This document shows positions 24,462 through 33,937 of a stretch of DNA of 64,000 nucleotides, one piece after another; position 1 is the first letter of the stretch; every line of letters begins with the position of its first letter. The position numbers and the translations under genes were made by a program. This DNA is from Mediterranea massiliensis. Lineage in GTDB: Bacteria > Bacteroidota > Bacteroidia > Bacteroidales > Bacteroidaceae. Location: NCBI RefSeq assembly GCF_900128475.1, contig NZ_LT635839.1:600807-664806 (forward strand). The letters are read 5' to 3'. Under the pieces are notes generated by a model. The model was not told where the DNA came from. It worked only from the letters and a program-made list of their open reading frames with translations, and did no database searches.

Positions 24462-27400
24462 ATGAAACACATAAACCTTTTTGTTATCTTTATTGGGATA
24501 TTCATATTGAATAGTTACGCATATTCGTCCCAGGATTTTTATTTTTCTAACCTGAATTTGAGGGATGGATTATCGCAGATTTCAGTGCTGGATATACTCC
24601 AAGATTCCAAAGGATATATGTGGTTTGCCACACGTAATGGACTGAATCGTTATGATGGGAAGAACTTTGTCATCTATAAAAATGATCCGACAGACTCATT
24701 GAGCCTAAGCAATAATCATATTTATTGTTTGGCCGAAGATTCTCATCAGAATTTGTGGATTGGTACATTCCATGGGTTGAATGTATTAAATATGAAGACG
24801 AACCAGTTAAAACGTGTTGTTGATAGCCCGTATCGGTCGGTTAAAGAAATGGCGATTAATAGTCTGCTGGTCGATTCCCGTAATCGCTTGTGGATTGGAA
24901 CAGGTCAGGGGTTGTATATTTGTGATTTGGGAACAGGTAGTTATAACCTTTCCCAGCAGGTAAAGGCTCTTCAGAACAATAATGTCACTTCAATATGTGA
25001 AACTCATGATGGACAATTTTGGATAGGTACTTCAGAGGGTGGAGTTTGGATATATGATATGCAGTTGCAGGAGCGTTTGCATCTGACAGACTCTTCATCT
25101 GGCATCTGTCTCCCCGGGAATTCTGTGTCGACTATTTATGAAGATTCAAAAGGCATGGTTTGGATAGGGAGCAAGTATACAGGGCTTTGTCGGATAGACT
25201 TGAAACAGGGCACCCTACATGCATTTACGCAATCAGATAATTTGTTAAGCAGTAATGTCCGGAAAATAATAGAATATCAGAATCTGTTGCTGGTGGGGAC
25301 TTTTGACGGATTATATGCATTGGATATGACTACAGAACATTTTGTAAGGCATCCGAATGTATCCTTAAAGCGCGGACATTTGAATCATTTTTCGATTTAT
25401 GCATTGTATGTGGATAAAAGCCAGACGTTATGGGTCGGCACCTATTCTGGTGGAGTAAACTATTCCAGTACGTTGAATAATCGTTTTGTTTTCCACGATC
25501 CGGCAGAGGCATTGAACGTCTATTTGAGTGTATATGGGATTATGACGTATGGAGGGAATGGTGATTTGTATATTGCAACTGAAGGGGGGGGCATGCTTTT
25601 GTTTAATTATACAGGAGATGACTCGAAATATAGTTATTACCCGATAGAGGGATTTTCTGCGCAGAAGTACAATCAAAACATGGTGAAATGTTTGTATTTA
25701 GAAGGAGATACTATCTGGTGCGGAACAGCGAAAGGTGCTGTTTATAAATTTGATATTCAGCGAAAAACTTATAGGCTTGTCTACCGATTGCCTCAAGAAA
25801 CCGCTGCAGTTTATTCTATGTTACGTGACGGGAGAGGATGTATGTGGATTGCAAATGCGGCTGAAAGGGGATTGGTATGTCGCTGGCCTGATGGCAGGAT
25901 GCAGAATACCTTTAAAACGGCGGATGGAACAAATCTTCCAATCTTTAGTGCCCGTTGTCTGTTTGAATTGACACCGGGCGTAATGCTGTTTGGCTCCAGG
26001 AATCATGGCTTGTTCAGATATAATTTGGTGACAGGGGATTACCAGCATTACTATGCCGGTGGAAAAGGAAGTTTCCGTTTATTGGACAACTATGTTACTT
26101 CTATCGTGAAAGACAAACGTGGAAGAATCTGGATAAGTATGTTTGGAGGAGGCATTGCTTTGTATGAGGATGGCAAAGGCATCGTTAAATCGTATACAAC
26201 AAAGCAAGGATTAATGGATAATGAGGTTGCTGCTATGGTGGAAGACGGGAATGGGAATTTATGGTTGTCTACGACAAGCGGCATTTCTCGGTTTGATCCG
26301 CATTCGGAATCGTTTGTGAACTATTATTTAAATAATGGCATTGGCATTGAAGAATTTACACCTCATAGCGGCATTGTATTACCGAACGGAGAGATCGTTT
26401 TTGGGGGGAACAATGGTTTCATTACGTTTAACCCGGCAGAAATTCATCGCAATCCTTATGTCCCATCGTTGGTTTTGAATAGTTTGACTGTCAATAATCG
26501 GGTCATCTATCCGCAGGATGAAACCCAAATATTGGATGCAGTCTTGGATGATACGGAAAAGATAGACTTGAAATATAATCAGAATAACTTGTCTGTCAGT
26601 TACAGTGCATTGAATTATGTGTTTCCCAATCAGAATCAGTATGCGACTTTTCTGCATGGTTATGATAAGGAATGGCATTATATAGGTAACCGTACAGAGG
26701 CATATTATACCAATCTTTCTCCAGGCACTTACGTGTTTGAAGTAAAAGCGTCCAATAATGACGGTATTTGGCAGGAGAAAACAAGGAAGGTCGTGATTGA
26801 AATTCATCCTCCTTTGTGGCGAACTTGGTACGCTTATCTGTTTTATGCCGTGCTTGTTTTGACGGTTTTGTTCCTTATCATGTATTATGTCACCAAGAAG
26901 CAAAAGCTGGAGAGGGAACTTTATTATCAACAGCAATTACAAAAACGACAGGATGAATTTCATGAGAATAAGATACGTATGTTTACCAATTTTTCGCATG
27001 AATTGCGGACGCCCTTGACGTTGGTTATATCTCCTTTACAGGAACTGGTGGCAATGTCTGGGCTGACGAATGTCGTTCGGAACAAGTTGGATTTGATTTA
27101 CAGTAATGCACAACGCTTGTTATTGTTGGTCAATCAATTGTTGGATTTGAGAAAGAGTCAGGAAGGAAAGTTGGACTTACATATATCCAAAAGTAACCTG
27201 ACGTCTTTTTTACAAGAAATTCATCTGGCTTTTTCTCATTTGGCTATGCGGAAGTCCATTCATTTTGAGTTTGATGCAGAGAATGTGCCTTTCTATGCTT
27301 GGTTTGACAAGTCTTTGATTGAGAAAGTAGTTTTCAATCTGCTGTCCAACGCCATTAAATTTACGCCAGATAATGGCAGGATAGTATTGTACTTAAGAAG

Positions 27401-28559
27401 ATGTCAATATCAGGAGATTCCAGAAAGTATTCGAAATGTATTGTCCGAAGAAATGCCTCCAGAGATGGAGTTTGCAATTATTCGTGTCTCAGATAGCGGT
27501 TGTGGCATATCTCAGGATGAATTGAAACATATTTTTACGCCATTCTATCAAGTTGAAGGACATTTGCCTACAGATGTAGGAACAGGTTTGGGACTTAGTT
27601 TGGTCTATACGATAGTCAAATTGCATCATGGATGTATTAATGTAGATTCTGAACGAATGAAAGGGAGTACATTCACCGTTTATATACCGGTTTTATCTTC
27701 CGCTTATTCTGAAGGGGATATTGAACGGGGAAGCTCTGTGGCAGAAGAAGTGATCGTTTCGGAGACAAAGCCGGAAAAAGTAGTTGCAGAAAGGAAATGG
27801 ACAATCTTGCTTGCAGAAGATAATGCGGATGTACGTCAATATGTGAAGGAATATTTGGAAAACTATTTCTATATAGTGGAGGCAGATAATGGCATGGATG
27901 CGCTGGAACTGACTTTGCAAAAATATCCGAATCTGGTATTGAGCGATATTATGATGCCTAAAATGGATGGGTTGGAATTGTGCCGGCGTATCAAAGAAGA
28001 TATTCAGTTGGAACATATCCCAGTAGTTTTAATGACTGCCAAGTCGATGGTAGAACACATTAAAGAGGGGTTTTCGGTTGGTGCGGACGACTATATTGTG
28101 AAGCCGTTCAACATTGAAATTCTGGTAAGCAGGTTACAAAATATCCTTTTGTCGCGAGAGAAGTTGAAGAAATTGTATGGTAAGAAATTCTCGCCTGATG
28201 CAATGGGCATTGAAATAGTGTCGGGTGATGACCGTTTTACCCAAAAGTTGTTTGGTGTCATTGAGAAAAATATCTCCAACCCTGATTTGAACATTGATCT
28301 GTTGAGCTCGGAATTGGGGTTAAGCAGATCGAACCTGTATCGGAAGTTGAAAGCTGTTACAGAATTGTCGCCGACGGAATTGATACGGAATAAAAGACTG
28401 GAAATAGCGGCAAAACTTTTGCTGGAAACATCGTATACGATTTCAGAAGTAGCCGTGTATGCGGGTTTTAACAGCCATGCCTATTTCACCAGTTGCTTCA
28501 AGAATTTTTATGGATACTCTCCGACTGAGTGGGTACAGATGAAGAAGGAACAAGTATGA
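24462..28559 (+). CDS. Hybrid two-component system regulator (one-protein sensor/response regulator)
   Basis: 1365 residues. Signal peptide, then two seven-bladed propellers built of Reg_prop repeats (for example MWFATRNGLNRYDG, LWIGTFHGLNVL, MVWIGSKYTGL) to about residue 690, followed by a Y_Y_Y domain. One membrane helix lies at 787-810. The kinase core has FTNFSHELRTPLTLV with the phospho-His at 846 and an ATPase domain with NLLSNAIKFTP and GTGLGLSLV. The receiver domain has LSDIMMPKMDG with Asp1162, and a C-terminal AraC-type DNA-binding domain ends the protein. Such proteins bind a freed oligosaccharide in the periplasm and switch on the local utilization locus, here most likely the genes downstream. 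Confidence 0.95.
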   Translation: MKHINLFVIFIGIFILNSYAYSSQDFYFSNLNLRDGLSQISVLDILQDSKGYMWFATRNGLNRYDGKNFVIYKNDPTDSLSLSNNHIYCLAEDSHQNLWIGTFHGLNVLNMKTNQLKRVVDSPYRSVKEMAINSLLVDSRNRLWIGTGQGLYICDLGTGSYNLSQQVKALQNNNVTSICETHDGQFWIGTSEGGVWIYDMQLQERLHLTDSSSGICLPGNSVSTIYEDSKGMVWIGSKYTGLCRIDLKQGTLHAFTQSDNLLSSNVRKIIEYQNLLLVGTFDGLYALDMTTEHFVRHPNVSLKRGHLNHFSIYALYVDKSQTLWVGTYSGGVNYSSTLNNRFVFHDPAEALNVYLSVYGIMTYGGNGDLYIATEGGGMLLFNYTGDDSKYSYYPIEGFSAQKYNQNMVKCLYLEGDTIWCGTAKGAVYKFDIQRKTYRLVYRLPQETAAVYSMLRDGRGCMWIANAAERGLVCRWPDGRMQNTFKTADGTNLPIFSARCLFELTPGVMLFGSRNHGLFRYNLVTGDYQHYYAGGKGSFRLLDNYVTSIVKDKRGRIWISMFGGGIALYEDGKGIVKSYTTKQGLMDNEVAAMVEDGNGNLWLSTTSGISRFDPHSESFVNYYLNNGIGIEEFTPHSGIVLPNGEIVFGGNNGFITFNPAEIHRNPYVPSLVLNSLTVNNRVIYPQDETQILDAVLDDTEKIDLKYNQNNLSVSYSALNYVFPNQNQYATFLHGYDKEWHYIGNRTEAYYTNLSPGTYVFEVKASNNDGIWQEKTRKVVIEIHPPLWRTWYAYLFYAVLVLTVLFLIMYYVTKKQKLERELYYQQQLQKRQDEFHENKIRMFTNFSHELRTPLTLVISPLQELVAMSGLTNVVRNKLDLIYSNAQRLLLLVNQLLDLRKSQEGKLDLHISKSNLTSFLQEIHLAFSHLAMRKSIHFEFDAENVPFYAWFDKSLIEKVVFNLLSNAIKFTPDNGRIVLYLRRCQYQEIPESIRNVLSEEMPPEMEFAIIRVSDSGCGISQDELKHIFTPFYQVEGHLPTDVGTGLGLSLVYTIVKLHHGCINVDSERMKGSTFTVYIPVLSSAYSEGDIERGSSVAEEVIVSETKPEKVVAERKWTILLAEDNADVRQYVKEYLENYFYIVEADNGMDALELTLQKYPNLVLSDIMMPKMDGLELCRRIKEDIQLEHIPVVLMTAKSMVEHIKEGFSVGADDYIVKPFNIEILVSRLQNILLSREKLKKLYGKKFSPDAMGIEIVSGDDRFTQKLFGVIEKNISNPDLNIDLLSSELGLSRSNLYRKLKAVTELSPTELIRNKRLEIAAKLLLETSYTISEVAVYAGFNSHAYFTSCFKNFYGYSPTEWVQMKKEQV

Positions 28560-28709
28560 TGGAGACTGGCTGAGCTTGTAGGTAATTGGACGGTTGTTTA
28601 TAAGCAGTTTGTGCTTTACTTACAAATGGTTCGTTAAGCACTACTTGGTTTTGGGACAATATTAAAAAGTAGCTGGATATAATTGATAGAATCTTTGGTG
28701 GAATACTTC

Positions 28710-28717
28710 TATTTTTG
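28710..28717 (+). promoter_or_regulatory. Putative -7 box (TATTTTTG) for GH105
   Basis: TATTTTTGTGACA lies 49 bases before the GH105 ATG. The shared TATTTTTGTG form is seen at 24411 and 30132. The rest of 28560-28709 shows nothing I can name. Confidence 0.45.
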
Positions 28718-28758
28718 TGACATCAAAATAAATATAAACGTAGATTAATATTCTATCC

Positions 28759-29922
28759 ATGAAAACATTGATTAAAGTCTGTTGTGCGGCTTTTTGTATG
28801 TCCGCGAGTATAGTGGCTGCTTATGCGGTCAATGGTGGAGAACCGAATGGAGCTCAGAGAACCGAAGCTGGGAGTGAGAATGTATGGAGTCGAAAGGGCG
28901 TTGAAGATATAGGAAAGAAAGTCGCTGATTGGCAAATTCGTGAGTTTCCTAATACGCAGCATGGTTCCAAGGATCAGCGGGGATGGGTGGCTGGTGCCTG
29001 GTATATGGGGTTGTGCGACTGGGCAGAGCTTTCGGGCGACTCCACATATTACGATTGGATGATGAAGACATTCTCGGGGCAACGTTGGCAATTGGGCAAC
29101 CGTATGTATCATGCGGATGATTTCTGTGTAGCTCAGACCTATATAGATTTATACGAGAAGTTTAGGGAAAAGGATATGCTGGAGCCTACATTGGCCCGTA
29201 CAGAGTGGTTGGTCGGCCATCCTTCCAATGGTAGTGTCGATTTTAGAGTGCCACATCTGCGGCAGGAGCGTTGGACGTGGTGCGATGCCTTGTTCATGGC
29301 TCCGGCGGTATATACCCGCCTTTATCGTGTGACAGGAAATCGGAAATATATGCATTTTATGGATGCGGAATACAAGGCCACCTATAATTATCTGTATGAT
29401 AGGGAAGAGAAGATGTTCTATCGGGATAGCCGTTACTTTGACCAGCGTGAAGCGAATGGTCAGAAAGTCTTTTGGGGACGGGGTAATGGCTGGGTGATTG
29501 CGGGTCTTGCCGAAATTCTGAAGACCTTGCCGGATGATGATACCGAGTTCCGACCTTTCTATGAAGCCTTGTTTGTTGAGTTCGCTACCCGTTTGGCCGA
29601 ACTTCAAGGTGAGGATGGCTACTGGCATGCCAGTCTGCTCGACCCAGACAGTTATCCTTCGCCCGAAACCAGTTCAACAGGATTCATTGTTTACGGCTTG
29701 GCGTATGGCATCAATCATGGTTATCTGCCGGCAAAGGATTTTCTGTCCGTTGTCAAAAAGGGTTGGAAAGCTTTGACTGATGCAGTGGATCCGGATGGAA
29801 AACTATGTTGGGTGCAGCCTATCGGGGCCGACCCGAAGAAAGTGACACGTGAGATGACAGAACTTTATGGACCGGGTGCTTTTCTGATGGCAGCTTGCGA
29901 GATTTACAAACTCTGTGAATAA
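28759..29922 (+). CDS. GH105 unsaturated rhamnogalacturonyl/glucuronyl hydrolase
   Basis: 387 residues with a signal peptide (cut near AYA-VNGG). (alpha/alpha)6 barrel motifs: WVAGAWYMGLCDWAEL, YHADDFCVAQTYIDLYEKF (first catalytic-site Asp), WTWCDALFMAPAVY (second Asp), FWGRGNGWVIAGLAEILK and ETSSTGFIVYGLAYGI. These are typical of GH105 (YteR-like). The enzyme hydrates the 4,5-double bond left by polysaccharide lyases on a terminal uronic acid and so releases the next sugar. Its presence implies lyase cleavage upstream in the pathway, consistent with the lyase-type genes in this locus. Confidence 0.9.
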   Translation: MKTLIKVCCAAFCMSASIVAAYAVNGGEPNGAQRTEAGSENVWSRKGVEDIGKKVADWQIREFPNTQHGSKDQRGWVAGAWYMGLCDWAELSGDSTYYDWMMKTFSGQRWQLGNRMYHADDFCVAQTYIDLYEKFREKDMLEPTLARTEWLVGHPSNGSVDFRVPHLRQERWTWCDALFMAPAVYTRLYRVTGNRKYMHFMDAEYKATYNYLYDREEKMFYRDSRYFDQREANGQKVFWGRGNGWVIAGLAEILKTLPDDDTEFRPFYEALFVEFATRLAELQGEDGYWHASLLDPDSYPSPETSSTGFIVYGLAYGINHGYLPAKDFLSVVKKGWKALTDAVDPDGKLCWVQPIGADPKKVTREMTELYGPGAFLMAACEIYKLCE

Positions 29923-29953
29923 TTGATTTTAGACAGTTGGTGAGTAGTGCGTT

Positions 29954-29994
29954 TCGAAAAGCATTGCTTTGCCCTGCCTGAACCATTGTTTTCC
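29954..29994. repeat. Near-palindromic repeat pair
   Basis: AAAAGCATTGCTTTG and, after 14 bases, CCATTGTTTTCC. These are the same two modules as at 19643-19712 in the opposite order, lying in the GH105 to lyase gap. Confidence 0.45.
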
Positions 29995-30131
29995 CCAGCA
30001 CAAAAGGCTGTTTTGTGTTCGGGAAAAAGGTTTGGGTAGGGCATTTGTCCTTTTCAGGGGGAGCAGGCGTGGGTGAGCTGAATTTAACAGGATTGGAGAT
30101 ATTATTGATAATGATTCTGAAATCAGCTTCT

Positions 30132-30139
30132 TATTTTTG
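30132..30139 (+). promoter_or_regulatory. Putative -7 box (TATTTTTG) for the lyase-GH2 operon
   Basis: TATTTTTGTG, 50 bases before the ATG at 30189. It is downstream of the repeat pair, in a 266-base gap, so the lyase gene probably has its own promoter. Confidence 0.45.
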
Positions 30140-30188
30140 TGTGTGACAAGTGAAACTTGTAAATGATGTCACGTAAAATTTAATACCA

Positions 30189-31427
30189 ATGAAGAGATTT
30201 ATTTTATTGTTAGGTGTGCTTGGTGCTTGTGTGTTGGGGCTGAAAGCCGAGCCGAAAGAAATCCCCGTCATCCAAGTAACTTCTGTTTGGAACATGGAGC
30301 ATCTGGCCAAAGTGAAGAAACAGATTCAGACTCCTTTTTATGCAACTTCCTATCAGGCATTGCTTCAGGAAGCAGACGACTGGTTGAAGCAGGAACCGCT
30401 TTCAGTCATGATGAAGAAACAGGTTCCGGCCAGTGGTGACAAGCACGACTATATGAGTATCGCCCGATATTATTGGCCTGATCCCTCGAAGCCTGACGGA
30501 CTTCCCTACATAAGTAAAGACGGAGAGGTAAATCCTGAAATCTTCGATTACGACCGCTATCCCTTGGGACAGATGGTGGACAGGGTTATTGCATTGACAT
30601 TGGCCTGGTATTTCAGCGGCGAAGAGCGGTATGCGGTTGAAGCTACGAAACAGGTACGCGTTTGGTTCTTGGACGAAGCTACTCGTATGAATCCGAATCT
30701 GGAGTATTCGCAGGTGGTGATGGGGAAGGACAATAACAAGGGACGTAGTTCGGGACTTATTGATACCTACTCCTTTATCGAAATGTTGGAGGCAGTGACT
30801 TTGCTGGAAAAGTCACATTCGTTTACAGGGGTGGATAGCAAGGCACTGAAGGCGTGGTTTGAACGTTTGACTGAATGGATGCTGACAAGTCCGCAAGGCA
30901 AGAAGGAGGCTACCAGTGTGAATAATCATAGCGTGTCCTACGATACGCAGATCATTGCTTTCGCTCTCTATTCGGGTAACCGAGGGCTGGCTGAAAAGAC
31001 AATCAAGGCTTTCCCTGAAAGACGCTTGTTCCGCCAGGTAGAGCCGGACGGCAGCCAGCCGCAGGAACTGCGCAGAACGCTTGCTTTCCACTACTCCAGA
31101 GAAAATCTGACCCATGTCATCAATATCATGCTCCTGGCGAAACGGGCTGGTCTGTCTATCGATCGGATGGAGTCGGAGGACGGGAGGAGTTTCTACAAGG
31201 CTGTTGATTTCCTGACTCCGTATGTAGAAAAGGGAGAGAAAGCATGGCCTTATCAGCAAATCAGTGGTTGGGATGGAGAAATACAGAGTTTCTGCAAGGA
31301 CTTGTATCGCATTGCGACTTGCTTGGATCCTGATAGAAAAGACGATTATTTACGTCTTTTCTGGTCCTATAGCGTTCGTCAGTCCGATGATCGTTTTAAT
31401 CTGCTTTATTTGGATGCCAAACAGTAA
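30189..31427 (+). CDS. Alginate-lyase-domain protein (PL5/PL38-type fold)
   Basis: 412 residues with a signal peptide ending LGLKA. The (alpha/alpha) toroid shows VIALTLAWYFSGEERYA, GRSSGLIDTYSFIEM, NNHSVSYDTQIIAFALYSG with Asn245-His247-Tyr251 in the usual catalytic zone, and RRTLAFHYSRENLTH. This is the Alginate_lyase domain (PF05426), used by PL5 alginate lyases and by the PL38 glucuronan-active group described from gut Bacteroides. It should cut next to a uronic acid by beta-elimination in the periplasm. Whether the sugar is mannuronic, glucuronic or another uronate cannot be decided from sequence. GH2 follows after 12 bases. Confidence 0.78.
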   Translation: MKRFILLLGVLGACVLGLKAEPKEIPVIQVTSVWNMEHLAKVKKQIQTPFYATSYQALLQEADDWLKQEPLSVMMKKQVPASGDKHDYMSIARYYWPDPSKPDGLPYISKDGEVNPEIFDYDRYPLGQMVDRVIALTLAWYFSGEERYAVEATKQVRVWFLDEATRMNPNLEYSQVVMGKDNNKGRSSGLIDTYSFIEMLEAVTLLEKSHSFTGVDSKALKAWFERLTEWMLTSPQGKKEATSVNNHSVSYDTQIIAFALYSGNRGLAEKTIKAFPERRLFRQVEPDGSQPQELRRTLAFHYSRENLTHVINIMLLAKRAGLSIDRMESEDGRSFYKAVDFLTPYVEKGEKAWPYQQISGWDGEIQSFCKDLYRIATCLDPDRKDDYLRLFWSYSVRQSDDRFNLLYLDAKQ

Positions 31428-31439
31428 TGGTGTGGTTTT

Positions 31440-33896
31440 ATGTTAAAAAATATATTGCATATGAGTGGATGGATTGAACGTTGTTGCTTTCTCCTTTTTT
31501 GTCTTTGTTGCGTAAGTATGGATTTGTGTGCCAAGATTCCTGTGGCCAAAGACAAAAAAATTAGATTGATTGAAGATTGGCAATTCCTGAAGGGTGATGT
31601 GGGCAACGTTTGGGAACTGGTGCGCCCTGTACGGAAGGGACAGCCCGAATGTCAGCCGATATGGACGCCGGTTACTCTTCCGCATTGCTTCAATGCGGAA
31701 GATGGAGTAGATCCTGATGTGAATTATTATCAGGGGCCGGGTTGGTACAAGACGCAGCTTGATGTGAACAATCCTTATGTCGGCGGACGTGTGTTGCTGG
31801 AGTTTGAAGGAGCCGGGCAGAAGACCGAAGTATATGTATATATGGAGAAGGTAGCCTCTCATGTAGGAGGTTACGACAGCTGGAATGTAGACATTACGGA
31901 AGCGGTTAATCGTTTTCTGGGAACTAAAGATGCGGAACGTTTCAAGGGAAAAGTGCCGTTGAGTATCCGTTGTGACAATTCACGCGATGCGGAAATGATT
32001 CCTTCCGACTTGTCAGACTTTAACCTTTATGGAGGACTTTACCGTTATGTCAATTTGGTATATACGCCTGCTGTTTCGGTCAGTTCGTTGCAGATTACTC
32101 CCGAAGTGCCTGCCTCCAAGCGTGGAGCGGTGAACATTACAGGACATTTTTATAATCCCACGGATGTGAAAACGGCTTTTGTCTCTATCGAAATCGAGAA
32201 TCCGCAAGGTGAAGTCGTGGCTTCTCGTCAGATAGATTCGATGGTGCCGTTGGGCGATTTTCATGTGGAAGATATTGAGATTCAGAAACCCGTCTGGTGG
32301 CATGTAGATGCTCCGAATCTGTACACCTGTCGGGTATCTGTTACGGCCGATGGACAGACATGGGAGTCTACGGAGCGTTTCGGCTTCCGTACGTATGAGT
32401 TTCAGGAGAAAGGCCCGTTCTTTTTGAACGGTGAGAGACTTTTGTTGAGGGGAACCCACCGCCACGAAGACCATGCCGGCGTGGGAGCAGCGATGACCGA
32501 AGAGCAGATGGTGGAGGAGATGAAGATGATGAAGCAGATGGGTGTCAACTTTATCCGTTTGGGGCATTATCAGCAATCGGAAATCATTTTGAATCTTTGT
32601 GACGAACTGGGTATCCTGGTGTGGGAGGAAATCCCTTGGTGTCGAGGAGGTTTGGGAGGTGAGGCATATCAGGCGCAGGCCAAGCGGATGCTCACTCATA
32701 TGATAGAGCAACACTACAATCATCCTTCTGTCATCATCTGGGGGCTGGGCAACGAGAATGATTGGCCCAATGATTTCCCTGAATTCGACAAGGCCAAGAT
32801 TCGTGCATTCATGAGCGGATTGCATACTTTAGCCCATCGTTTGGATGCCAGTCGCCTGACGGCTATCCGCCGTTGTGCCTTCTGTAGCGACATTGTGGAT
32901 GTTTATTCACCTTCCATCTGGCGAGGATGGTATGGCGGTGTGTTTACCGATTACAAGGAAACCTCGCGAAAAGAAATGGAGAAGGTGAAGCGTTTCCTGC
33001 ATGTGGAGTGGGGCGGAGACAGCCATGCCGGTCGCCACAACGAGGTTATTGATGGCGGTTGGGATACGGAAAGCTATCTGAAAGCTTGGACAAAGAAGAA
33101 GAACGAGTGGAGCGAATCCTATATTGTACGCCTGATAGACTGGCATCTGAAGGAACAGGAAACTATGCCGTGGCTGACGGGTACGGCCTACTGGCCCTTC
33201 AAGGATTTTTCCACACCTGTCCGTCCTGAGAATCCTGTCCCTTATGTCAATCAGAAGGGAGTGGTGGAGCGCGATTTCACGAAGAAGGAAGCATATTACG
33301 TCTTCCAGTCTTATTGGGCCAGCAAGCCAATGGTTCATATTTATGGACACACGTGGCCCATCCGTTGGGGAGAGCCTGACCAGGAGCAGGAGGTGCTGGT
33401 TTATTCCAATTATGGAGAGGTCGAATTGTTTTTGAATGGAGTGAGCCAGGGTATCAGAAAAAGAAATTCACAGGACTTCCCTGCCGCCGGCCTCCATTGG
33501 CACATGAAATTTCAGAAAGGGAAGAATGTGCTGAAAGCCGTTTCGCACGGAAAGGTTGTGGTGGAAGATGAGGTTTCCTTTGAATATCAGACCGAAAAAT
33601 GGGAGAAACCCGCTCGCCTTGAGGTAACTTCCTCGATGGTCGCCGACGGAATAGCAGAGGTTGAGGCTTATTTGGTGGACAGGAACGGTGTGAAATGCCT
33701 GGATACTGACGATTTTGTTTACTTTGGCCTGACTGGAGACGGAGCTCTGATTCAGAATCAGGGGACTTCTATCGGTTCTCGTAAGGTACAGGCCCAAAAT
33801 GGCAGGGCTCGAATCCGTGTGCGACTGAATGGCGGTGTTTCCTATGTATCGGTTAAGGCAGAGGGAGTAGCTACTGCTTTTCTACAAATCAAATGA
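31440..33896 (+). CDS. GH2 beta-galactosidase/beta-glucuronidase-type enzyme
   Basis: 818 residues with an N-terminal secretion signal (CCFLLFCLCCVSMDLCA). Sugar-binding and immunoglobulin-like domains fill about residues 35-310. The barrel has LLLRGTHRHEDHAGVG, WGLGNEND with the acid/base Glu439, and LHVEWGGDSHAG with the nucleophile Glu523. A C-terminal DUF4982-type region starts near 640 (QEVLVYSNYGEVELFLNG). GH2 enzymes of this layout remove terminal beta-galactose, glucuronic acid or similar from oligosaccharides in the periplasm. It is the last gene before the second IS copy, which separates it from GH31. An ATG seven codons downstream could also be the start. Confidence 0.88.
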   Translation: MLKNILHMSGWIERCCFLLFCLCCVSMDLCAKIPVAKDKKIRLIEDWQFLKGDVGNVWELVRPVRKGQPECQPIWTPVTLPHCFNAEDGVDPDVNYYQGPGWYKTQLDVNNPYVGGRVLLEFEGAGQKTEVYVYMEKVASHVGGYDSWNVDITEAVNRFLGTKDAERFKGKVPLSIRCDNSRDAEMIPSDLSDFNLYGGLYRYVNLVYTPAVSVSSLQITPEVPASKRGAVNITGHFYNPTDVKTAFVSIEIENPQGEVVASRQIDSMVPLGDFHVEDIEIQKPVWWHVDAPNLYTCRVSVTADGQTWESTERFGFRTYEFQEKGPFFLNGERLLLRGTHRHEDHAGVGAAMTEEQMVEEMKMMKQMGVNFIRLGHYQQSEIILNLCDELGILVWEEIPWCRGGLGGEAYQAQAKRMLTHMIEQHYNHPSVIIWGLGNENDWPNDFPEFDKAKIRAFMSGLHTLAHRLDASRLTAIRRCAFCSDIVDVYSPSIWRGWYGGVFTDYKETSRKEMEKVKRFLHVEWGGDSHAGRHNEVIDGGWDTESYLKAWTKKKNEWSESYIVRLIDWHLKEQETMPWLTGTAYWPFKDFSTPVRPENPVPYVNQKGVVERDFTKKEAYYVFQSYWASKPMVHIYGHTWPIRWGEPDQEQEVLVYSNYGEVELFLNGVSQGIRKRNSQDFPAAGLHWHMKFQKGKNVLKAVSHGKVVVEDEVSFEYQTEKWEKPARLEVTSSMVADGIAEVEAYLVDRNGVKCLDTDDFVYFGLTGDGALIQNQGTSIGSRKVQAQNGRARIRVRLNGGVSYVSVKAEGVATAFLQIK

Positions 33897-33928
33897 TGAA
33901 TTTACATAAAATGATTTTATAACAATTA

Positions 33929-33937
33929 TTTTAGGAA
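33929..33937. repeat. 9-bp target-site duplication, left copy (TTTTAGGAA)
   Basis: An exact repeat of 35261-35269, directly outside the second IS copy. Confidence 0.9.
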